5,323 nucleotides of DNA, taken from the NCBI GenBank assembly GCA_002394965.1, contig DGVL01000024.1, forward strand, positions 1 to 5,323, written 5' to 3'. The notes below the pieces were generated by a model, which saw only the letters and a program-made list of their open reading frames with translations, had not been told where the DNA came from and ran no database searches. How positions within the stretch are numbered: the first letter of the stretch is position 1; each line of letters begins with the position of its first letter. This DNA is from Lachnospira sp. UBA4285. Lineage in GTDB: Bacteria > Bacillota > Clostridia > Lachnospirales > Lachnospiraceae. The position numbers were made by a program, and so were the translations under genes. Positions 1-5,323 of the stretch are shown here, piece by piece.

Positions 1-454
1 TTTCTTCAGGAGAATAGGATGTCGGATTGATCTGCTTCATTCTACTCCGTTCATATCCGTTTTTATCATAGAAGCGGAGCGCCCGTGCATTCTCCGGCGC
101 TACACACCAATAGATCTCGTCTAATCTCAGTTCCGAAAAGCCTTTTCTGATGATACTTTCCATTGCGAATCGTGCATAGTCTTTTCCCATCGCGCAGGCT
201 CTTACCGTGATTGCGAATTCTGCTTTTCCGTCCCGAATCTGCTTGAGGCTGATGGTCCCCATATATTCGTCTTCGTCATTCACAATCGCGTAATGAAGAT
301 TCTCTTTCGTGATTTTTGCCGTTTCGATAAACCTTTCACAGTCTTCCAGCGTTTTAGACGCAAAATCCGTATGCATATATCTCACCACATCAGGGTCATG
401 CATCCACTCCAACATTAGCGGCGCGTCTTTCAGCTGTAATTGTCTGAGCCTCAA
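1..454 (-). CDS. GNAT-family N-acetyltransferase, likely amino-sugar acetyltransferase (partial, C-terminus beyond left edge)
   Basis: I translated 151 codons by hand from a TTG at 454; the frame stays open to the window edge. The start reads MRLRQLQLKDAPLMLEWMHD, the usual first strand and helix of RimJ/RimL-like GNAT enzymes. A possible acetyl-CoA loop lies at residues 84-98 (VRACAMGKDYARFAM). The classic N-x-x-A-x-x-x-Y-x-x-x-G-Y motif is at 122-134 (NARALRFYDKNGY). The family transfers acetyl from acetyl-CoA to an amine in the cytoplasm. The gene begins two bases after the stop of a sugar 3-aminotransferase, so I infer that it acetylates the new sugar amine, completing a dTDP-Fuc3NAc or dTDP-Qui3NAc type donor. 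A protein N-terminal acetyltransferase of the RimL kind cannot be excluded from sequence alone. Only a few residues should be missing, since such proteins usually have about 160-190. The first in-frame ATG (codon 14) would delete the first strand, so TTG is preferred. Confidence 0.85.
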   Translation of the reverse strand, partial: MRLRQLQLKDAPLMLEWMHDPDVVRYMHTDFASKTLEDCERFIETAKITKENLHYAIVNDEDEYMGTISLKQIRDGKAEFAITVRACAMGKDYARFAMESIIRKGFSELRLDEIYWCVAPENARALRFYDKNGYERSRMKQINPTSYSPEE

Positions 455-456
455 GG

Positions 457-1563
457 TCAGGCCTCCACTTCAAACGAATTCACTGAATCAATCACATAAT
501 CGATCTGCTCTTCCGTCATACCATAATACATCGGCAGACTCAGCTCTGTCGCACTGATTTCTTCGGCAACCCGGAAATCCCCCTGCCGATAACCAAGGTC
601 TCTGTAACACTCCTGCAGATGAATGGGGATCGGATAGTGCTTGTTCGTAACAATCCCTTTCGCATTCAGGTGCCGTTCCAATGCATCGCGCTCTTTGCAG
701 CGAATCCCGAAGACATGCCAGACCGGAACACAATCCTCCAGTACCGTCGGCAGAATGATCTCCGGATTGCGGATCTCTGTAATATAGCGACTGGCAATCC
801 TTCTCCGTTCCTCGTTCATACGGTCCAGATGCGGGAGCTTTGCGGCCAGAAACGCAGCCTGAAGTTCATCCAGTCTGCTGTTATTTCCTTTGTAAATATG
901 GTGATACTTGTAATCCGAACCGTAATTCCCCAATGCCCGGACCTTCTCTGCAAGCGCCTGACTGTCGGTGACAACCGCACCGGCATCACCGAGCGCGCCC
1001 AGGTTTTTTCCCGGATAAAAGCTGAATGCGGCGATATCGCCGAATGTCCCCGCTTTTTTCCCTTTATACGTCGCACCATGTGCCTGTGCACAATCCTCAA
1101 CAAGATATAATTGATGCTTCTTTGCGACTTCCATAATCGGATCCATCTCGCAGGCCTGACCGTACAGATGGACCGGCATGATCGCTTTTGTTCGATCTGT
1201 GAGTGCCTCCTCAATCCTCATAGGGTTTATATTGAACGTATTTATATTTGGTTCAACAAAAACCGGCTTTGCTCCGACATAGGTTACCGCCAGGGCGGTC
1301 GCGATGTAAGTATTGGATGGTACAATGACTTCGTCTCCCGCGCCGATCTCCAGCGCTTTCAGCGACAGCATCAGGGCATCCAGACCGTTTCCGACCCCGA
1401 CGCAGTACTTTGTGCCGCAGTATTCTGCGAAGCGTTGTTCAAATCTCCGATCCTCTTCTCCTTCAATATACCAGCTATGCAGGAAAACCCGATCAAAAGA
1501 CTCTCTCAGTTCCCGATCCAGTTCCTTTTCCATCGGTTTAAAGCTTACAAAAGGAATTTTCAA
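457..1563 (-). CDS. DegT/DnrJ/EryC1/StrS sugar aminotransferase, FdtB/QdtB-like (dTDP-3-keto-6-deoxyhexose 3-transaminase)
   Basis: A PLP-dependent transaminase of 368 residues, full length for the family. From the start MKIPFVSFKPME it shows HSWYIEGEE (29-37), GVGNGLDAL (56-64), the substrate-pocket region PSNTYIATALA (82-92), PVHLYGQ (130-136), EDCAQAHGA with the PLP-nitrogen aspartate D157 (156-164), and FSFYPGKNLGALGDAGA with the Schiff-base lysine K186 (180-196). NYGS and NSRLDELQAAFL follow. The NLGALGDAG signature and NSRLDELQ block are typical of C3-aminating enzymes such as FdtB, QdtB, TylB and DesV, rather than C4 enzymes such as WecE. The expected reaction is glutamate-dependent amination of a dTDP-3-keto-6-deoxyhexose in the cytoplasm. 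Whether the product is galacto (Fuc3N) or gluco (Qui3N) cannot be read from the sequence. An upstream in-frame TTG (1593) would add ten non-conserved residues and nearly abut the predicted transcript start, so 1563 is preferred. It is the first gene of a minus-strand operon. Confidence 0.92.
   Translation of the reverse strand: MKIPFVSFKPMEKELDRELRESFDRVFLHSWYIEGEEDRRFEQRFAEYCGTKYCVGVGNGLDALMLSLKALEIGAGDEVIVPSNTYIATALAVTYVGAKPVFVEPNINTFNINPMRIEEALTDRTKAIMPVHLYGQACEMDPIMEVAKKHQLYLVEDCAQAHGATYKGKKAGTFGDIAAFSFYPGKNLGALGDAGAVVTDSQALAEKVRALGNYGSDYKYHHIYKGNNSRLDELQAAFLAAKLPHLDRMNEERRRIASRYITEIRNPEIILPTVLEDCVPVWHVFGIRCKERDALERHLNAKGIVTNKHYPIPIHLQECYRDLGYRQGDFRVAEEISATELSLPMYYGMTEEQIDYVIDSVNSFEVEA
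462..466 (-). promoter_or_regulatory. Ribosome binding site of the GNAT gene (supports a TTG start)
   Basis: On the minus strand GGAGG lies inside the last codons of the aminotransferase gene, seven bases before the TTG at 454. This near-consensus site with ideal spacing decides the TTG start and implies tight translational coupling of the two genes, whose coding regions are only two bases apart. Confidence 0.75.
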
Positions 1564-1574
1564 GACGTTCCATG

Positions 1575-1581
1575 CTCCTCT
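1575..1581 (-). promoter_or_regulatory. Ribosome binding site of the aminotransferase gene (supports a TTG start)
   Basis: AGAGGAG on the minus strand sits 11 bases before the TTG at 1563. The spacing is slightly long but the match is strong, and the resulting N-terminus MKIPFV is where family members normally begin. An ATG lies only one base after this site but is in another frame. Confidence 0.65.
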
Positions 1582-1610
1582 GCGCAATTTCAACCCAATT
1601 GTTTCAGTGC

Positions 1611-1640
1611 ATTATACCCGTTTTGCTTTCAGTATGTCAA
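1611..1640 (-). promoter_or_regulatory. Consensus sigma-A/sigma-70 type promoter of the aminotransferase-GNAT operon
   Basis: On the minus strand a perfect -35 TTGACA (1640-1635) and a perfect -10 TATAAT (1616-1611) are separated by 18 bases. Transcription should start near 1604, giving a leader of about 40 bases before the TTG at 1563. With both hexamers at consensus and no obvious operator palindrome nearby, the promoter is probably strong and housekeeping-type. Confidence 0.85.
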
Positions 1641-1737
1641 GCAGAATGGGCACGTCGTGAAAAGATCGTAATAATACCATGTTTTTTACTCTGTTCTTGC
1701 AGGATCTACGGTTCTGTGATATCCTGTTTCCTGCCAT

Positions 1738-1768
1738 TTGTGAAAAAAAGCCCTTTCTGGAATATATT
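1738..1768 (+). promoter_or_regulatory. Weak candidate promoter for the ligase gene
   Basis: TTGTGA (1738-1743) and TATATT (1763-1768) are spaced 19 bases apart, longer than the preferred 17. This is the best match in the divergent intergenic region for plus-strand transcription. It would leave a leader of only about ten bases, still enough to include the ribosome binding site AGAGG at 1774-1778. It may be wrong. Confidence 0.25.
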
Positions 1769-1784
1769 GCTATAGAGGTTTTCG

Positions 1785-3557
1785 ATGAGAAGAAAAACCG
1801 AGAGTACATCCTCCTGTCGCAACGAGAGCCTGCAAACAGCACAGTCTGCAGTCTCTGTTTCTTCTTTGCGGTCACGTATCTTCTCCGCCCTGGAATGGCT
1901 GATCCTGCTCTGTCCGTTTCTGTGCGGCGGTTTCTTTCCCTGGGCTTCGGCACCGGTCAGTCTTATTCTGGTCGTTCTGCTCCTTCTCATGCTCCGCAAG
2001 GGACTGCTCCGCCCGATATGCAGCGCTCCGTTTCTTGCCGCCGTTTCCATTGTTTTTTTCCATCTGGCTGGGATCTTCTGGGGAACCGACCGCGGCATGG
2101 CCCTCGTCGGTGCCGTACAGTTTCTCCCCCTCCCGCTGTTCATCCTGCTTCTGGAGCAGTTTGCTCCGGAGCGGCGCATGGGCCTGCTGCAAAAGATGCC
2201 CTATGCCGCATCCGCGATGGTGCTTCTCTCTTTTCTACTGAGCTGCATTCCTTCTCTGGCCCCCTGGTTTCTGGTTGCCGGACGTCAGGCGGGCTTTTTC
2301 CAGTATCCCAACACCTACGCAGTGTATCTCCTCTTTTCCCTTGTCCTTGTACTCTTCGGAACGCCGCTCCGCTTCGGAAAGCTTCCCTGGGCAGCCGTTA
2401 CCACGCTCGGGATCATTCTCTCCGGGAGCCGGACGGTCTTCTTTCTCCTGCTGGCCGTTTTCCTTGTTTTCTTCTTTACGGACAAATCAAAACAGTCCCG
2501 TCTGCATATCCTGATTCTCGCCGCTCTGGTACTTTTCGGCAGCGTTCTTTACGTCCTTCTCACCGGAAACCGCGGAAGCGTCGGGCGCTTTCTGACCGCG
2601 TCGCTCACGTCCTCGGAACTGGTCGGGCGTCTTCTCTATGCGCGTGACGCCCTTCCCGTCATTCTCCGCCACCCCCTCGGCCTCGGATATACGGGCTATC
2701 GCTGCCTCCAGGGCTCTTTTCAGACGGGGGTCTACTCCGTACAGCATGTCCACAACGAGCTGCTTCAGCTCCTTCTGGACGTCGGCTGGATCCCGGCGGC
2801 GCTCTTTCTGTGGGCGCTGTGGCGCGGGTTCCGCTCCCGCGAAGGCGACCTCTGCCGAAAGCTTCTTCTTGCCGTTCTTGTGCTACACTGCCTTCTGGAT
2901 TTCGACACGCAGTTCGTGTCCGTTGCCCTGCTGCTCTTCCTGGTGCTGGATGCGGAGCCGCAGGCGCGAAAGCCGGCTTCGCCGAGCAGAGCCATCCGCG
3001 GTCTGAGCGCTGGAATTCTCACCGTCTCTGCTCTGCTCTCCCTGTGGATCGGGACCGCTTCCTTCCTGTATTATCTTCGAAAACCGGCTGACGCCGTGCG
3101 TGTTTACCCGGCCTATACCGCAGCACTGGCGGACCTTCTCCCGGACGCCGCTGAGCAGGACCTGGGTCCACTGGCCGACCGGGTTCTTCGGCTGAACAAA
3201 GCCGTCGCGCTTGCATACGACGCGAGGGCAAAGGCCGACTTTTCCGCCGGAAACTTTTCCGGGATGATCGACCACAAACAGGCAGCGATCCGTCTCTCCC
3301 GATACAATCTCACGGAATACCTGGATTACTTCGACATCCTGCGCTACGCCCGGGAACGGTATCTGCAGCGCGGAGACATTGACAGCGCTGATTCCTGTCT
3401 ATCCCTGATCATCGAGATACCGGAAATGCTGAAAACGGTCGACGCGCAGACCTCCCGTCTCGGCCAGATCATCCGGGACAAGCCGGACTTAAGGCTTCCG
3501 CCTCCCTATGTCTCCTGGCTGCAGCAGCACGCCTCCGAGTTTGTCTCTAATTCGTAA
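1785..3557 (+). CDS. O-antigen ligase/polymerase family membrane protein (WaaL/Wzy_C type) with helical C-terminal domain
   Basis: A 590-residue polytopic protein. ATG at 1785 follows AGAGG (1774-1778) by six bases. My hand topology gives about 13 membrane segments (near 33-49, 54-70, 81-98, 104-124, 138-156, 174-192, 200-214, 216-232, 239-259, 326-346, 358-372, 374-390, 405-430). Arg/Lys-rich loops alternate as the positive-inside rule predicts. The family motifs then fall outside the membrane: GRQAGFFQYPNTYA (166-179), SGSRT (213-217), R282 and HPLGLG (296-301) in a large loop, then HVHNELLQ (321-328). Comparable Arg and His residues are essential in studied WaaL enzymes. The family moves lipid-linked glycans onto an acceptor or polymerises them. 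Residues 431-590 are soluble and alpha-helical, TPR-like in style, and would also lie outside. I cannot tell ligase, polymerase and protein glycosyltransferase roles apart. The sugar-nucleotide neighbours support a glycan role. Confidence 0.88.
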   Translation: MRRKTESTSSCRNESLQTAQSAVSVSSLRSRIFSALEWLILLCPFLCGGFFPWASAPVSLILVVLLLLMLRKGLLRPICSAPFLAAVSIVFFHLAGIFWGTDRGMALVGAVQFLPLPLFILLLEQFAPERRMGLLQKMPYAASAMVLLSFLLSCIPSLAPWFLVAGRQAGFFQYPNTYAVYLLFSLVLVLFGTPLRFGKLPWAAVTTLGIILSGSRTVFFLLLAVFLVFFFTDKSKQSRLHILILAALVLFGSVLYVLLTGNRGSVGRFLTASLTSSELVGRLLYARDALPVILRHPLGLGYTGYRCLQGSFQTGVYSVQHVHNELLQLLLDVGWIPAALFLWALWRGFRSREGDLCRKLLLAVLVLHCLLDFDTQFVSVALLLFLVLDAEPQARKPASPSRAIRGLSAGILTVSALLSLWIGTASFLYYLRKPADAVRVYPAYTAALADLLPDAAEQDLGPLADRVLRLNKAVALAYDARAKADFSAGNFSGMIDHKQAAIRLSRYNLTEYLDYFDILRYARERYLQRGDIDSADSCLSLIIEIPEMLKTVDAQTSRLGQIIRDKPDLRLPPPYVSWLQQHASEFVSNS

Positions 3558-3565
3558 CTATTTTG

Positions 3566-3594
3566 TTGACATTTTGATTTCTCTATGGTACACT
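3566..3594 (+). promoter_or_regulatory. Strong promoter of the CAP-protein gene
   Basis: A perfect -35 TTGACA (3566-3571), a 17-base spacer and the -10 TACACT (3589-3594), preceded by an extended -10 TG dinucleotide (TGG at 3586-3588). The predicted start is near 3601. It begins only eight bases after the ligase stop codon. No terminator is visible between the two, so read-through from the ligase gene may add to its output. Confidence 0.8.
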
Positions 3595-3602
3595 ACGGAT
3601 GT

Positions 3603-3669
3603 CGCAAGCGATTGCGTCCAATTGCGCGTGTGCCGGTCCTGTCCCGACAGGGGTTCCCGCATACGGCGC
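3603..3669 (+). promoter_or_regulatory. Structured 5' leader RNA of the CAP gene, two hairpins, unclassified
   Basis: Right after the predicted transcript start, CGCAA (3603-3607) and TTGCG (3612-3616) close a GCGA loop, a GNRA-type tetraloop. A second arm pairs GCGCGTGTGC (3624-3633) with GCATAC plus GCGC (3659-3664 and 3666-3669). It has one G-T wobble and one bulged G (3665), and encloses an inner hairpin CCTGT/ACAGG (3638-3642 and 3647-3651, loop CCCG). The ribosome binding site and ATG lie about 16-30 bases further on. No U-run follows, so it is not a simple attenuator. I do not recognise a known riboswitch class. It could be an mRNA-stabilising leader or a regulator of translation; the folding is by eye. 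Confidence 0.45.
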
Positions 3670-3697
3670 TATGATCTTCAGAAAAGAGGTTTCCCCC

Positions 3698-4441
3698 ATG
3701 AAATTGAAACGGATTTCTTTTACGGCTCTGCTCTGCCTGCTTCTATGCGTTTCTCTGCTGCCGGTCTCGGCTTTTGCCGATCAGACTGTGATCATCGTCG
3801 GCGGTTCCGTCCAGCAGGAAAGTGCTGTCGTCGTTCAGGGCGCTCCCGCGCAGAACGCCACGGTGCTCGCCGGCGGCGCGGGTACAATTGTATCTGATGG
3901 TGCCTCCGGCAGGGCGGTCACCAACTCACAGAAAAGCGTTGACACCGGTGCCGTCATCGTGATGCCGGACGGCGCGGTCGTAGCCCCGCAGACAGCCCAG
4001 AGCACTCAGACCACCGCCGTTTCCAATAACACAGTCCCGACGGTCACCCGTGCCGCTTCCGCAATTCCCGCCGGTCTCGCCGGCCAGATCTATCAGCGCA
4101 TTAACGATTACCGCAGTGCCAACGGGCTCGGCGTTCTCGGCTATGACGACAAGCTTCAGGGTACAGCCGATCTCCGCGCGAAGGAGAGCGCCGCTTCCTT
4201 CGGCCATACCCGTCCCGACGGCAGCGCCGCTGTCACCGCCGTTACGGTGGATTACACGGTAGCCGGCGAAAATCTGATCCAGGTCACCAAGGAACTCGCC
4301 TCGGTGGACATCATTGTCGAAACCTGGCTGGCCTCGCCGACTCACAAAGCCAATATCGTGCTGGCCGACTTCTCCCAGACCGCGATTGGGGTCTACGAAT
4401 CCAACGGCACCCTCTTCATCTCCCAGATCTTTACCGACTGA
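3698..4441 (+). CDS. Secreted CAP/SCP domain protein (YkwD-like)
   Basis: A 247-residue exported protein. ATG at 3698 follows AGAGGT (3685-3690) at good spacing and opens a textbook signal peptide: MKLKR, a Leu-rich core, then VSAFA with cleavage after A27. Residues 28-122 form a linker rich in Ala, Val, Gly, Gln and Thr with no cysteine. The CAP domain spans about 127-247: IYQRINDYRSANGL (131-144), FGHTRPDG with H170, AGEN with E191, WLASPTHKANI with H216, and the closing IGVYESNGTLFISQIF strand (230-245). These are the conserved cavity His and Glu residues of the family. Bacterial CAP proteins are common in spore formers, but their biochemical function is mostly unknown, and I see no sortase or wall-binding motif. 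A longer in-frame start at 3599 would bury the signal peptide and is rejected. It is transcribed from its own strong promoter and ends before a clear terminator. Confidence 0.92.
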   Translation: MKLKRISFTALLCLLLCVSLLPVSAFADQTVIIVGGSVQQESAVVVQGAPAQNATVLAGGAGTIVSDGASGRAVTNSQKSVDTGAVIVMPDGAVVAPQTAQSTQTTAVSNNTVPTVTRAASAIPAGLAGQIYQRINDYRSANGLGVLGYDDKLQGTADLRAKESAASFGHTRPDGSAAVTAVTVDYTVAGENLIQVTKELASVDIIVETWLASPTHKANIVLADFSQTAIGVYESNGTLFISQIFTD

Positions 4442-4455
4442 TTGTCGTTTCTTCT

Positions 4456-4504
4456 GAAACAGCGAGAGCGCATCCATTTCTTGCGGATGCGCTCTCGCTG
4501 TTTC
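4456..4504. terminator. Intrinsic terminator, perfect 20-bp inverted repeat, probably shared by convergent genes
   Basis: The arms 4456-4475 and 4485-4504 are exact reverse complements with a 9-base loop. The GC-rich core (CAGCGAGAGCGCATCC on the left) is flanked by AAA/TTT. On the plus strand the right arm runs into TTTCTCTTGCCTTTTT, a broken T-tract. It begins 14 bases after the CAP stop. It also lies 52 bases beyond the rfbB stop on the other strand, where the T-tract is weaker, so termination should be better for the CAP transcript. Confidence 0.85.
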
Positions 4505-4556
4505 TCTTGCCTTTTTACTTCTGTCTCGGATCGGGTCCGGAATCTCCGTGCCTGCC

Positions 4557-5323
4557 TTATCGGTTGCCGTACATTCTCTCGTAGTAGCTCTGGTATTCGC
4601 CGGTGACAATCGGCTGCCACCAGTCCTCGTGCTTCAAGTACCAGTCGATGGTTTTCTCGATTCCGTCGGCAAACTTCGTCTCCGGGAGCCAGCCCAGCTC
4701 GTTATGGATCTTGGTCGGGTCGATGGCATAGCGCAGGTCGTGTCCCTTCCGGTCCGTCACATGGGTGATAAGGCTCTCGGGTTTGTGCAGCCGGTCACAG
4801 ATCAGGCGAACGATCTCGATGTTCTGCATCTCGTTGTGCCCGCCGATGTTGTAGACCTCGCCGACCCGTCCGTCATGGATGACCAGGTCGATGGCCTTGC
4901 AGTGGTCCTCGACATAGAGCCAGTCGCGGACGTTCAGTCCCTCTCCGTATACCGGAAGCGGCCGGTCATGCATGGCGTTGATGATCATGAGCGGGATAAG
5001 CTTTTCCGGGAAGTGGTAGGGACCATAGTTGTTGGAGCAGCGGGAGATGCTGACCGGCAGGCCGTAGGTCCGGTGGTAGGCCAGCACCAGCAGATCCGCC
5101 GAGGCTTTGCTGCTGCTGTAGGGGGAGGAGGTGTGAATCGGCGTCTCCTCGGTGAAGAACAGGTCCGGCCGGTCCAGCGGCAGGTCTCCGTATACCTCAT
5201 CCGTCGAGACCTGGTGATAGCGCTCGATGCCGTATTTCCGGCAGGCGTCCATCAGGACGGAGGTTCCGATGATATTGGTCTCCAGGAAGATGGACGGATT
5301 CTCGATGGAGCGGTCCACATGGC
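4557..5323 (-). CDS. rfbB: dTDP-glucose 4,6-dehydratase (partial, N-terminus beyond right edge)
   Basis: An extended short-chain dehydrogenase/reductase that converts dTDP-D-glucose to dTDP-4-keto-6-deoxy-D-glucose with bound NAD+, in the cytoplasm. This is the entry step to dTDP-rhamnose and to dTDP-amino-deoxy sugars. The visible 254 or so codons begin in the conserved HVDRSIENP block, so about 80-90 residues carrying the Rossmann GGxGFIG motif lie beyond the edge. Visible are the catalytic STDEVYG triad region (Thr-Asp-Glu), SPYSSSKA with the Tyr-x-x-x-Lys pair, CSNNYGPYHFPEKLIP, GLNVRDWLYVEDHC and the closing HNELGWLPETKF region. All catalytic residues in view are intact. The GTG at 5318 is an internal valine, not the start. 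The gene points the same way as the aminotransferase operon but is separated from it by two plus-strand genes. It probably belongs to an rml-type cluster to the right. Confidence 0.95.
   Translation of the reverse strand, partial: HVDRSIENPSIFLETNIIGTSVLMDACRKYGIERYHQVSTDEVYGDLPLDRPDLFFTEETPIHTSSPYSSSKASADLLVLAYHRTYGLPVSISRCSNNYGPYHFPEKLIPLMIINAMHDRPLPVYGEGLNVRDWLYVEDHCKAIDLVIHDGRVGEVYNIGGHNEMQNIEIVRLICDRLHKPESLITHVTDRKGHDLRYAIDPTKIHNELGWLPETKFADGIEKTIDWYLKHEDWWQPIVTGEYQSYYERMYGNR

Noticed and set aside
1564..1593. Upstream TTG start of the aminotransferase at 1593
   Set aside because: It lies about ten bases after the predicted transcript start with no ribosome binding site and adds residues outside the family N-terminus. 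TTG 1563 follows AGAGGAG.
1743..1757. T-run on the minus strand (opposite the A-run at 1743-1749) as a terminator
   Set aside because: No GC-rich hairpin precedes it and no minus-strand gene ends there.
1679..2647. 322-codon plus-strand open frame overlapping the ligase gene
   Set aside because: It is in another frame over the ligase, is rich in Arg, Ser and Pro without domain motifs, and the ligase frame shows clear family motifs.
3599..3697. In-frame N-terminal extension of the CAP gene starting at ATG 3599
   Set aside because: It starts at the predicted transcription start with no ribosome binding site, its 33 residues resemble no export signal, and it would bury the clear signal peptide that begins at 3698.
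3597..3697. Known riboswitch (c-di-GMP, c-di-AMP, TPP, cobalamin, fluoride, guanidine and similar) in the CAP leader
   Set aside because: I could not find any of the conserved core sequences of these classes, so the leader is reported only as an unclassified structured RNA.
3926..4609. 227-codon minus-strand open frame opposite the CAP gene
   Set aside because: It is antisense to the CAP domain, runs through the terminator hairpin and has no recognisable motif.
5316..5318. GTG as the start of rfbB
   Set aside because: It encodes the valine of the internal HVDRSI motif; the preceding histidine codon is present and the true start is past the window edge.
1..5323. CRISPR array, tRNA, insertion sequence or phage element
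   Set aside because: I saw no regularly spaced repeats, tRNA-like CCA/TTC arms, transposase motifs or terminal inverted repeats. The only long inverted repeat is the terminator at 4456-4504.

Overview
The window looks like a piece of a cell-surface polysaccharide locus from a Gram-positive bacterium of the Firmicutes, most likely one of the moderately GC-rich Clostridia. This placement is an inference. It rests on strong AG-rich ribosome binding sites, two TTG start codons, consensus sigma-A type promoters (TTGACA/TATAAT and TTGACA/TACACT) and a secreted YkwD-type CAP protein. I cannot name a genus.

Layout, left to right. Positions 1-1563, minus strand: an operon start. A consensus promoter (1611-1640) is followed by a DegT/DnrJ/EryC1/StrS sugar aminotransferase of the 3-amino-3,6-dideoxyhexose type. 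Two bases after its stop comes a GNAT acetyltransferase that runs off the left edge. Positions 1564-1784: a 221-bp divergent intergenic region holding that promoter and at best a weak candidate for the opposite direction. Positions 1785-3557, plus strand: a polytopic O-antigen ligase/polymerase (WaaL/Wzy_C type) with a helical C-terminal domain. Positions 3558-3697: a strong promoter starting eight bases after the ligase stop, and a roughly 97-nt leader that folds into two hairpins. Positions 3698-4441, plus strand: a secreted CAP/SCP domain protein. Positions 4442-4556: a convergent intergenic region with a perfect 20-bp inverted repeat, probably a shared terminator. Positions 4557-5323, minus strand: the C-terminal three quarters of dTDP-glucose 4,6-dehydratase (RfbB/RmlB), cut by the right edge.

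How the genes fit together (inference from family knowledge): RfbB makes dTDP-4-keto-6-deoxyglucose. A 3,4-ketoisomerase, not visible here, would shift the keto group. The aminotransferase would then install a 3-amino group and the GNAT enzyme would acetylate it, giving a dTDP-Fuc3NAc or dTDP-Qui3NAc type donor. The ligase-like membrane protein would polymerise or transfer a lipid-linked glycan outside the membrane. The CAP protein is secreted and its role is unknown. No stretch longer than 300 bases lacks a gene. I saw no tRNA, rRNA, insertion sequence or CRISPR array. The left operon is visibly lower in GC than the rest, which suggests a mosaic locus.
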